A stretch of DNA of 64,000 bases from positions 124,001-188,000 of the forward strand of contig LNDV01000010.1 of the NCBI GenBank assembly GCA_001464765.1, read 5' to 3'. Each line of letters begins with the position of its first letter. The first letter of the stretch is position 1. This stretch comes from Betaproteobacteria bacterium Ga0077526 (GTDB lineage Bacteria > Pseudomonadota > Gammaproteobacteria > Burkholderiales > Ga0077523). The notes below the pieces were generated by a model. That model saw only the letters and a list, made by a program, of their open reading frames with translations. It made no database searches and was not told the origin of the DNA. Shown in pieces: positions 36,734 through 47,800 of this stretch. Both the position numbers and the translations under genes were made by a program.

Positions 36734-37627
36734 CTAGAAGAGATCGACGCTGCCGGTCTCGACGGACGTCTGGCTCACGGACTTGCGCGACAGGCCGTCG
36801 AAGCGCACGTCGAGTTCCGCTTCGAGCTTGCGCAGCGCCTCGTGAAATGCGGGCGCATCCCCGTAGTTGCCGAGTGCGGCGCTCAATTGCTGGAAGGCTT
36901 CCTGGACGGCGACCTGACGGCGGCGCACGTGCTCGATCAACTGGCCGGCCATGTCCTCGAATTGCAGCGACACGATGCCAGTGAGCACGTGGGAGCGGAT
37001 GCGCTCCGACACTTCGATGATCGTGCGCCACTTCGCCACCACGCGCTCGTTGGCTGCGCGGATCTGATCCGTCATCTCGACCAGCGCGGTCTGCGATTCC
37101 CCGCCCAGCGGCGAATCGCTGCTGTCCATCACGTCCAGCAGACGGTTCACGATGCCCTGGGTTTCCTCGGCGAAGCGCCGCAGCTCCCGCGACTGCTCAT
37201 CCATCTCCGGTCCGTTCACCATGGAGACCAGTTCGTCGACCATGTCGCGGAGCAGTTCGGTCTGGCCCGACGAGGCCGATTCCAGGCTCTTGAGGCTGCC
37301 GGACAGATTGTCCGTGGCGCTCGAGATGATGCCCCGGATCTGCGTGAGTTCTTCGTCGAGTTCCTGGAACTGGGAGGTCACCCGCGCACCGACCTGCAGA
37401 GCGCTCTGCTGCACCGCCACCAGGTGGGCGTCCGTCGTGGCCGAGCCCTTCGCTTCGGCTGGCGCTGCCTGGGATTGCTGAGAAATCGCGAGCCCCCACG
37501 CCACGCCGGCAAACGTGCAAGCGACGCCCACGGCAAGCCCGGCGCCGGCGCTGGTACCGGAGAGCAGCAGGAAAGGGGAAAGGGAAGCGGACGCCGCGGC
37601 GGCGGCACAGGCTTGGTGAAGTTTCAT
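36734..37627 (-). CDS. Chemoreceptor-like signalling protein without HAMP domain
   Basis: 297 residues; start at 37627 with AGGAG upstream. One or two hydrophobic stretches near the N-terminus (about 18-48) are followed by a long helical region. It resembles a shortened methyl-accepting chemotaxis protein (VQQSALQVGARVTSQFQELD, LQFEDMAGQLIEHVRRR). No HAMP, canonical signalling hairpin tip or periplasmic sensor is visible. A role in taxis or related signalling is a guess. No che genes are nearby. Confidence 0.55.
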   Translation of the reverse strand: MKLHQACAAAAASASLSPFLLLSGTSAGAGLAVGVACTFAGVAWGLAISQQSQAAPAEAKGSATTDAHLVAVQQSALQVGARVTSQFQELDEELTQIRGIISSATDNLSGSLKSLESASSGQTELLRDMVDELVSMVNGPEMDEQSRELRRFAEETQGIVNRLLDVMDSSDSPLGGESQTALVEMTDQIRAANERVVAKWRTIIEVSERIRSHVLTGIVSLQFEDMAGQLIEHVRRRQVAVQEAFQQLSAALGNYGDAPAFHEALRKLEAELDVRFDGLSRKSVSQTSVETGSVDLF

Positions 37628-38063
37628 GTTGCGTCCGCTCCTGGCGAATTCTGGTTGCATCGACGTTATCGGTGCGCAATCTCAGGATCTTGAGCGCTCG
37701 ATGTTTCGGATCTCCCTGATCGTCGTCGGGAGTATTTCCTAGTCGACAGGGCTTACACATAGATCCGATTCCCAATGGGAACCGGGAGCCCGGACAAGAT
37801 TCGTCTGCGTGGCGCAGACCCCCATGTGTCCTCGGGGCGAAAAATCGCAATTGGGACAGTAAGTTGCGATGACCCAAAAGGGTGCGCGGAAATTCTTGAA
37901 CGGAATGTCGCATGAACCCCTGCCCTGGAACAAGGACTGCAGTGGGTCAGACGTCCGGATTCCCGTTCGGACCCGGCCGCCCTCTCCAGGGTCGACCGCG
38001 CGAAAGGCCACCGGGGTATCAGCGTCAATTGCCAGGCCCCGCACAACAAAAATGGAGAGACTC
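37628..38063. other. Divergent intergenic region upstream of the PEP-CTERM gene
   Basis: 436 bp with no credible gene. It holds a sigma-54-like promoter (listed separately) and a weaker sigma-54-like sequence ending in TTGCGA near 37850-37868. An inverted repeat TCTGCGTGGCGCAGA lies at about 37803-37817. Confidence 0.45.
37926..37941 (+). promoter_or_regulatory. Candidate sigma-54 promoter of the PEP-CTERM gene
   Basis: TGGAACAAGGACTGCA fits TGGCAC-N5-TTGCA with the GG and GC doublets exactly 12 bp apart and three mismatches. It lies about 120 bp before the start at 38064. Many PEP-CTERM genes are known to be driven by RpoN with the PrsK/PrsR regulators, which supports the call. Confidence 0.5.
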
Positions 38064-38702
38064 ATGTACTCGCGTTTACTGAAGTGGTCCGCCCCACTGG
38101 CGTTCGCGTCGTTGCTCGGAGTTCCGGCGAGTGCGGCGAACATGGCCACGATCGAGGTAACCGACGCCCAGGCGCTTGCCGGGGCGGCCGCGACCGTCGA
38201 GATCAAGTTCGTTCCTGAAGCTGGCTACAAGCTCATTTCCCTCGATTTCCATATGTTCTATGACCCGGCACTCACGTTCGATCCGGTGAACTCTACGGTC
38301 GATCTGGATCTGAGCCAGGCCTGGGAACTCTTCAAGTCGCAATTCGGTGCGGCCGGGTCTTTCGTCTCCAACTCGGGCGTCGACCCGGTCTCGGGTGAGC
38401 GTTTCGAGTCGTGGAGCTATTCACCCAATGCCGAGATCGCCCTCACCGGCCCGTTCACCGTTTCCCCCACGTTCGTGTTGCCCGCGAATGCGTTGCCGGG
38501 AACTCAGTACTCCATCCGCTTTACCGGTGAACTCGCCGACGCCAATGCCACATTGTTCGGTGACGAGTTCGACAAGACCGTGACGATCACTGCGGTTCCC
38601 GAGCCTGAGACCTACGCGCTGTTCGGCGCCGGACTTGCCCTGCTGTGGGCCGCCCGCCGGCGAAGGGCTTCTATCCCGGTGAAGGCGAGTCCGGCCACCT
38701 AA
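38064..38702 (+). CDS. PEP-CTERM protein with cohesin-like ectodomain
   Basis: 212 residues; start MYSRLLKW with GGAGAG just upstream. A signal peptide (about 1-26, ending ASAAN) precedes a beta-rich domain of about 150 residues. At the C-terminus are AVPEPETYALFGAGLALLWA and then RRRR, the PEP-CTERM sorting signal processed by exosortase. The ectodomain (MATIEVTDAQALAGAAATVE, LDFHMFYDPALTFDP) resembles the cohesin fold by eye; this needs a profile search. It lies 123 bp before the giant surface-protein gene on the same strand. No exosortase gene is in the window. Confidence 0.8.
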   Translation: MYSRLLKWSAPLAFASLLGVPASAANMATIEVTDAQALAGAAATVEIKFVPEAGYKLISLDFHMFYDPALTFDPVNSTVDLDLSQAWELFKSQFGAAGSFVSNSGVDPVSGERFESWSYSPNAEIALTGPFTVSPTFVLPANALPGTQYSIRFTGELADANATLFGDEFDKTVTITAVPEPETYALFGAGLALLWAARRRRASIPVKASPAT

Positions 38703-38748
38703 CTCTCCGCCTGCGGTTCCTGCCATGAGTGCAGAGCCCATCCTGCAA

Positions 38749-38769
38749 CGCCGGCCTGCGTCCGGCGTC
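38749..38769 (+). other. Hairpin between the PEP-CTERM gene and the giant gene
   Basis: ACGCCGG-CCTGCGT-CCGGCGT is a perfect 7-bp stem without a T-run. It may be an mRNA processing or attenuation signal rather than a full terminator, so the two genes could share a transcript. Confidence 0.35.
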
Positions 38770-38825
38770 TGCGGCCACCCGGTTTTCGCGGAGCGGGCGC
38801 GGTCCTTCTCCGTCATCAGGAGACA

Positions 38826-41800
38826 GTGCCCGTGTCCTCGTCGCGTATCCGTTCCCATGCTGAGCAGCTGATCCACCGTACACAAGCCGGCCGCCGCGCC
38901 GTCGCAGCGAGAGTCGGAAAGTGGCTCTCCTCGCGCTCGCAGCGCAGCCGTGCCTTCCTGGAACCCTTCGAACCCAGGGTTCTGATGTCCGCAGACCTGA
39001 TGCCGGGCACTGGCGTCGGGATCACGACCTCGAGCGATCCTCTGGTGGTGGTGAATTCCGCGTTCGTCTCGAACGGGGAGACCTACTCCGAGGCGCAGCG
39101 CTTCGTCCTCCTGGGATTCAATAACGGCCTCGACAGCACAAAGCCGGGCTGGGATCCGGGCAGGATCCGTCTCGACTATCTCGCGGAAGGCGAGCCCCCT
39201 GCGGAAGTCCCCCGCACCAGTTATGGCGTGGGCGGCAACCTGCCCGCCGGCGAGCTGTTCCTGGTCTATCTCGATGACGGGACAGACCTCGCCCAGGGCC
39301 AGTACCGACTGACGCTGCCCGAGAACAGCGTGTTTGACTTCTCCGGTGACGGCAACGACGAATGGAACATCACGTTCAACCTGTTTGCGGAGCGCCCGCG
39401 GGTCGCGAGCGTCAGCCTCACGGACTGGAATGGCGAGCCCCTGGCGGGCGGCACCGTCACGCAGGACCGTCCTGTCTTCACGCTCAGCAACGCATCCGGT
39501 GACGAGGTCTCAGCGACCATCCGCTTCGATCGTCTGCTCGATTCGTTCGCGGCCGATGTCGAGGACGTGATTCTCACGAATGTCGACACCGGGCGCCGGA
39601 TCTCGCTTGCGCCGACCAGCAACGACTCCGCGCAGCGATTCTTCCTCGACCAGGTGGACGACGGCAGCGGCAATACGGTTTCCAGCCTCACTCTCCTGCT
39701 CCCGGCGCTGCGGGAGGGGAACTACTCGCTCACGCTGGTCTCGGGCAACGACGCGTTCAGCGACGCCTTCAGCGGTCTGGCCCTGAACGGCTCTCCGACG
39801 TTCCCGTTGCCATCCGGCGCCAACACGGTGAGCGGCGACGACTTCGTCTGGCACTTCTCGCTCGACGCACCCGATCGCGTGGTGTCGCTCGGCCCCCTGA
39901 AGCCGTTCCCCGGACAGATGTCGGTCGCCACGCTGACCGGCTCGGTGTACGCCGAGAATCCGGACACCGGAGCGCCCGCGGACATCGACGCCTTCGGCAC
40001 TTTCGTGGTGGAGCCCGGGCGACGCGTGTCCCTCGCGCTGCGGCCGACCGGCGTTGCGGCGTCGGGAGGCGCGGCGGAACTGCGCCTCACCGTGCTCCGC
40101 GTCGACGGCGGCAATGCCTTCGAACTCGCGTCCTTCAACGCAGCCGCGCCAGGCCAGGGGCTCCTCGTCACGGCCGACCAGTTGCCCGAACTCGCCGATG
40201 GCGGCGAGTTCCTGGTCGAAGTGTCGTCGGTGCAAGGCGGTTCCGCCTACAGTCTCAACGTCGTCGTGGATGCCGTGGTCGATCCGGTCCTGCGCGGCGA
40301 AGCCAACGTTGACGCGTTCGCCAATGCCGTCGATCTCATGCCCTCATCGACCAGTCTGGGCACCAACACGAATGGCGTCGATCGCGTCCGCGTCGGCGCG
40401 CTGGGTGAGTTCCTGCGCACGACTGGTGTGCCGTCGGATGGTGCCCCGATCTTCGATTCGGCGACCGGGCGCTTCTACCAGATCGTATCGGCGCCTGGCA
40501 TCACCTGGACCAATGCCGAGGCCGAGGCGCGCTCCCGCTTCTTCGCCGGCATGCAAGGTCGTCTCGTGTCCATCGCGAGCGCCGAGCAGGGACTGTGGCT
40601 GCAGCAGACTTTCTCGCTCCAGGCGCTCGAGCGCCTCTGGCTCGGCATCCGTCAACTGGATGGCTCCAACGAGCCGGGCGACGGGTGGGTCGATGCGAAT
40701 ACGTCGACGCCGCTGGGATTCACGAATTGGGGCCCCGGCGAACCGAACAACAACGGCAACCCCGCCAACACGCCGGACACCGAGAACTACGTCATTCTCA
40801 CGGGCGCGGCGAACGCCTCCGGCCCGCTCTGGAACGACGCCGACGACGGCAGCTTCGGCGTCCCGGCGGGTTACCTCGTCGAGTACGGTGCCGAGGGCTT
40901 CCAGGGCGCGATGAGCAAGATGTTCCGCATCGATCTGGTGGAAGGTCAACCGGCCACGCTGCTAGCGCAATGGGCGCCGGAGCGCGGCGTGCCCGCGCCT
41001 GCGATTCCGCTCACGCTCGAACTGTTCGATGCCAACGGTACCGTTCTGGCAACGGGCGAGTGGGGTCTCGCGGATGGTGGGGTCACGATCCGGAACTTCC
41101 GGCCGGACGCCACGGGCACGTACTTCGTTCGAGTGGTCGCCTATAACGAGGGGCGTTTCGGCCTCACTGCCACGCTCGGCATGGCCCTCGACACCGAGGC
41201 CCCGGAGGACAACAACTACGCGACCGGCGGCCGGGTGCAGGACATCTCGGCGACGCGTGCCGTGCTCGCGTCGCTTCGCCCCTCCATCTTCCGGCACTTC
41301 GGCGGGCCCTTCGGCTTCTTCGACAATACGGACCTGGATACGACCGACCGATTCGCGTTCTACTCCGCGGGCGGAGAGACGATCGGTCTGGAACTTGGGG
41401 TTTTCGGTACCGACCCGGGCGATCCTCCGGGCGAACTGACGGTCGACATCCAGTTGCTCAGTCCGGACGGTGCGGTGCTGTACGACAGCAACCCCGACAA
41501 TCCGACTGGCGTGACCGGCATCGGGATCGGCACCACGCTGCCGACGCAGAGCGGTCTCTATCAGGTACTGGTCAGACCGCGATCCAACATCGATTTCAAC
41601 GTCGATGCCTTCGGGACCTACTCGCTGTCCATCAGCGGCACGCCGGTGCAGGCGCCGAATCAGGCCCTGGTCCCGGAACCCGGTTCGCCGTTCCGGACCA
41701 ACCAGGCCAATGGCGCGTTCGTCTCCTTCACGTTCGACCGCGCGGTGCGCGCGGACTCGTTCGACCCGGCGGAAGATCTCGTCCTGCCTCCTGGCGTCAC

Positions 41801-44800
41801 GGCGCTCAGCTTCAGCGGATCCTCCGGCGGGCGAACAGTCTACGCCTTCGTGGATCTCCCGGCCGTCGATGGCGCGTACACCTTCACGCTGAAGGAAGGG
41901 GCGGTCGTCGACTTCGAGGGCAACACGAATGCCGCTCACACAGCACAGGTTGTTCTGGATCGCGTGCCGCCACAGTTCGTCTCGGTCGCGCCACAGGCCG
42001 GTCCCGCGCCTTTGTCCCAGATCGTGGTCACCTTCGATGAGCCGCTCGACCCGTCGTCCGTGTCGCCATCGATGATCGAGATCGATCGTCCGAATGGTTC
42101 GCCGCTGGATCTGTCCGGGATGACGGCAACACTGACCAACGGAACGGACATCGTCTTCACGTTCGCGAGTCCTCTGATCGATCTCGGGACGTACACCTAC
42201 CGTCTGCGGCCCGCTGCCCGAGATGTCGCGGGCAATGGCACGGACACCGATGGCGACGGTACGCCCGGTGAGTTCTTCGACGATGCCGTCACAGGCACGT
42301 TCATCGTGGGTGGTGCGGATCTCGTGGTCTCGAGCATCACGCAGACGGACATCGTCCTGAACGGGGACGTTTTCCGCCTGTCGTGGACGATCCGAAACGA
42401 CGGCGTACTGCCCACGACCGCGCCGTTCTGGTTCGACGGGGTCTACCTCTCCAGCGATGCCACCTATGACGCGGGGGATCTGCTCGTTGCCAACGCGACC
42501 GCCATCGGCGTGGTGCTCGGCGCCGGCGAGAGCATGGAACAAGGCGTGAATCTGCAGATCTCGGCCTTCCAGAGCAGTGTCTATCCTCGCGGGGAGCACT
42601 ACCTCATCGTCCGGACCGATGTCGACGGGAGACAGATCGAGACCGACAACGCTAACAACACTGGCGTATCTGCGCAGACGATTCGCGTCGTGTACCCGCA
42701 GGATCTTGCGCCGGGTGCGATCACGCTGCCGCCGACGGCGGCACCGGGGGATGGCGTGCGCATCCAATACACGGTGACGAACACTGGTGACCTGCCGACG
42801 TCCGGGAGCCTGAGGGAGGATTTCTATCTGTCCTCCACGCCGGACCGCAACGGGACGATCGCCAACCTCGGGAACTATCAGGTGCCGGCTGGCAGTCTTC
42901 CGGTCGCATCGGGTGGTTCCTACGCCGTCGACCAGACCGTCACTCTGCCGCGCGTCACATCCCTCGTGCCTGGCACTTACTACATCGTGGTGGAGTCCGA
43001 CACTTTCTTCACGCAGGACGACGTCAATCGGAACAACAACGTGAGGGCGCAGGCGATCACCCTCGTAGCACCATCGGTACCGGACTTGCTGGTGACGGAT
43101 ATCGCCGCGCCCACCTTGGCCGAGGCCGGGCAGACGATCGACGTGTCGTGGACCGTTACCAACCACGGGAACGCCGCGCTGCCGAACTCCACCTGGACCG
43201 ACGTGGTGACCGTCGTCGATGCCAACGGCGCGACCGTGCTCACGTCCCAGAACTTCCCCGTTACCGCGGCGCTTGCGGTCGGCGGCTCCCTCACGAGGAC
43301 GCAGTCGATCACACTCCCCATCACGCTGAGTGGCGACTATCGCGTGATCGTGCGCACGGATACCGGCGGCACTACCGGAGCCGTTTACGAACACAATCCC
43401 GGCGAGTTTGACAACACCACCCAGGACGCGGATGTCATGCGCGTGATTCAGCCGCGCGTGCCGAACCTGGTGGTCACCCAGATCACTCCAGCGTCTGTTG
43501 CATTCTCGGGACAGAACGTGACTGTCTCGTGGACTGTCCAGAACACCGGCAACGAAGCCACCCCGAGTTTGTGGTACGACCACGTCGTGCTTTCAGCCGA
43601 CCCGATCTACAACCGGGAAGACTTCCAGACGCTGCAAAGCGACAACCGCATCGCCAACCCGCGCTTCCTTGCGCCCGGCGAGAGCTACACGAACAGCGCG
43701 ACGTTCCGCATTCCCGATGGGTTGCAGGGCGACCTCTACTGGATCGTGTTTACCGACTGGCAGGGGCAGGTCTACGAAGGGCTGCCCGCAGCGCAGAACG
43801 CCGACAACATCTCGGCTGGCGTGCTGCAGCATGTGGACCTCACCCCGCCGCCTGACTTGCGGGTGTCGACCGTGACCGTGCCGCCGGTGGCGTTCTCGGG
43901 GCAGCCCGTGACGATCAGCTATCAGGTCCGCAATCAGGGCCTCGGACCCACGGGCGTGTCGGAATGGCACGATTTCGTGTATCTGTCGCGCAGGGCGGAA
44001 TTCGACAACACCGCCACGCGCGTAACCACTGTCACGCGGACCGGGGGGCTCGACGCAGGAGGGCTCGAGGCGGGGCCGGCAGACAGCTATACCCGCCAGG
44101 CGACATTCAGTCTTCCGATCGGAGAATCCGGTGGCTTCTACGTGCACGTGGTGACCGACGCAATCAATCAGGTCTACGAACACACCATCACCGCCGAAGG
44201 CAACAATGCGGGGAGTTCCGCCGCCATCGACGTGGCGCTCACGCCGCCACCGGACCTCGTGGTCTCATCGGTCACTGCACCTGCGGTCGTGCGTGCAGGC
44301 GAACAGCTCGCATTCCAGTACACGTTACGCAATGACGGCGCCACGATCACGCCCAACGGCAGTTGGGCCGACGGGGTGTTCCTGTCGACCGATGCCGTTC
44401 TGGATGAGAGCGATTTGCGCCTGGGAGGTGTGATTGCCCAGTCAATCGCCGCGGGTGCCGCACAGCAGCTGAGTGGCCGGTTCATCGTGCCCGTGACGTT
44501 CGCCACCGGCGACTACTACCTCATCGTGAAGGGCGACGCAGACAATGGCGTTTTCGAAGGGCTGCCTGGCCCTGGCGGTGACCCGGAAGCCAACAACACG
44601 CGGTCTGTGATCGTCAGGATCGAGCAGAAGCCGGCGGACCTGGTCGTGGAAACTCTTCAGGTCGCACCTGCAGTCGACTCGGGAACTGCGGTGGCGGTGT
44701 CCTACACCGTCCGCAATGCCGGGACAGGCTCCACGCTCGACACCGGCTGGCTCGAGCGGGTCGTTCTCTCCGCGAGCGGGGTGTATGGTGCGGAAGACAA

Positions 44801-47800
44801 CATCCTGCTGGCCACTTATGTGCGGGACGGACTCGCGGCTGGCGAGTCGGAAGCCCATGATGAGTCGGTCGTCCTCCCGACCGCGCTTGCGTCGGGGAAC
44901 TACACCCTGTTCGTCGTCGCCGACACGAACAACTTCCTCTTCGAGGGCGCGGCGGGGGAGACCAACAACCTCCGCGCAGCCTCGATCGTCGTGACACGAC
45001 GGGCACCGGATCTCGCGATCAGTGCCGTGACGGGCCCTGCCACGGCGACCATCGGCCAGACGGCGGGCTTCGGATGGCATGTGGACAACGTTGGCGTCGC
45101 TGCGACGGACTCGCTGTACTGGTCCGACCTCGTGTATCTCTCGACCGATACCGTCCTGTCGGACGATGACCTGACCCTGACCTCGGTGCTGCGCGGCAAT
45201 CCGCTGGCGAGCGGCGCGGGTTACAACGCGGGCGTGTCCATCACGGTCCCCTTGAGCGCTGCGAGGAAGGACGGGTCCAGCCTGGTCAGCCTCACGGCCG
45301 GCAGCTATCACCTCATCTTCGTGGCCGACGGCGCGGGACAGGTGGGAGATCCGGAGAGGTCGAACAACCGCGCGACGCGGGCGATCACCCTGCTGCCCGA
45401 TTCACCCCCCGATCTGATCGTGGAAGGGCTGACGGTCCCCGAACAGGTGTATTCGGGCACCCTTGCAAGCCTGTCCTGGACGCTGCGCAATGCCGGCACT
45501 TCGGCGACGACGGTGACCACCTATACGTCGTTCTATGCTTCGCGGGACGCCATCCTCGACAACGCGGACATCTACATCGGGCAGACCAGCGAGCCTGCCG
45601 GCATGGCGGTGGGGGCGGTGCGCAACGTCACGCAGGCCGTCACCATTCCCGGCGCGCTCAACGGACCGTACTTCGTATTCGCGGTAGCCGACGGCTACGG
45701 CGCCGTAAGGGAGTCCAACGAGGGCAACAACGTCGCGATGGCCTCGGGCCTGATGCAGGTCCTGGCGCGTCCGCCCGCGGACATCGTCGTCGGAACCATC
45801 ACGATCCCTGCCGACGCTACGGCAGGCCGCACGGCGACGCTGCAGTACACGGTCACCAACCTCGGCACCCCGATTCTCGACGGCAGCCGCTGGCAGGATG
45901 CCGTCTATCTGTCGGCAGACGCGGTCTTCGATGCAAACGACGCGCTGTTCTCCACGCATCTGCGCGGCGGTCCGATCGCAACGGGTGGAAGCTACACCCA
46001 GGTCGCCACGGCACAGGTGCCGGCGGTGTCCCCGGGCACGTACAACGTGATCGTGCGCAGCGACATCTTCAACACCCTGCCCGAGACCAACGACGTCAAC
46101 GTGGGGGCGTCCCTCGACCGCTTCGAGATCGTCGTGCCGGCGCTGGTTCTCGATGCGCCCGCCATTGCCGAAACCATCGCGGCGGGGCAGTCCCGCGTCT
46201 ACCGCATCGACAACGTACCCGCAGGGGAAGTCCTCAAGATCACGCTGGATGCGGTGTCGACGACGTCCGCGAATGTCCTGTACGTGTCGCGTGGTGAGGT
46301 GCCGAGCCAGACCGATTTCGACTTTGTCTCCTCATTCGGCTTCGAACCCGATGCAGAGATCGTCATTCCCGCCACGGAGGCCGGCACCTACTACGTGCTC
46401 ATTCGCGGCGAGGTCAATTCGGGGTCGCAGTCCGTCAGCCTTCGCGCTGACCGGGTGCCTTTCTCCATTGCGGACGTCAATGCGAAGATCATCGACACCT
46501 CGGGCGACGCCACTCTGCGCATCGACGGTGCCCGGTTCGAGAACGGCATGGTGTTCGAGCTTGTGGCCGGCAACGGCACCGTCATCTCGGCCTCGCGTGT
46601 GGTCGTTGACAGTCCGACCGAGGCTTACGCCACCTTCAACACGTTCACGGCTTCGACCGGCACCTATTCCGTTCGCGGCAGACTGGCATCCGGTACCGAG
46701 GTGGTGGTCGCCGACGCCGTCATTCTGGAGGAAGGCGAGGGCGGGGATACCTGGGTGCAGGTCACTGGCCCGGCGGCCATCTACAAGGGCCAGCCCAACG
46801 CGTTCACGGTGTCGTACTTCAACGAGGGCACGGGTGACGCGTTCGCACCGCTCGTCATCGTGGAGTCGGTGGCCAATGTTCCAATGGGACTCACGCCCGC
46901 GACTTCCAACGGTCTCGTGCCGATCTTCTTCATGGGGGCAAGTCTCGACGGTGCCGCGGAGATTCTGCGGCCGGGTGCCACCTACGCGCAGCGAGTGCAT
47001 TTCCGGACGCCCGACGCGATCGGCGCCGAAATCGACTTCGAAGTGAGCCGGGTGGATGTCGGCGATTCGCGGACGATCAGCGACTGGTCTGCGATCGAGC
47101 AGTCGGTGCGGCCGACCGACATCTCCGACGCGCAGTGGCAGGCCTGGTGGGGGCGGGTACAGCCGCGGATCGGCACTACGTGGGGGGAACTCGCCCAGTT
47201 GCTGAATCGGATGATGCTCATGGTGAGCGACACCGGTGAGCCACCGGTGCGCGATGTGAGGGCAATCTTCTCCGCGATGGTGACGGAGTTCCCGACGTTC
47301 GTGCCGTTCGTCTCGCTGAGCGGAACTGCCGTCGACAGCGCGAGCGGCACCCCTCAGGGAGGTGTCGAAATCGCGGCATACCGTGAGACGGGACAAGGCT
47401 ACCTCTTGGAGGGCCGTGCGGTCACGGCTGCCGACGGGTCGTTCGTGTTCGCCGCGTTACGGCCAGGGCACTACGCGTTCGTGTTGCCGGAGCGCTCGTT
47501 CGACATGAATGCCGATGGGACCGCGGATTCGGCCATGCCGGGCCTTCAGGTCACCGAGGCGGACGGGCAGACCGTAGCGCTTCGGATCCTCCCGGTCGAA
47601 ACGGCCGCAGCGATTGCGGAAGAGGACCGAAACGCACAGCTGGTGACCGACGCAGCCGGTACCGCCCACATGGTCTGGCAGCGCAACGGCGAGATCTGGC
47701 ATGCAACCTTGGTCAACGGGGTCTGGAGCGGCGCGACGCGACTGCAGTTCGGCGAAGCCTACGATGTGACCGTGCACGCCATGTCGAACCCGGGCGCAGG

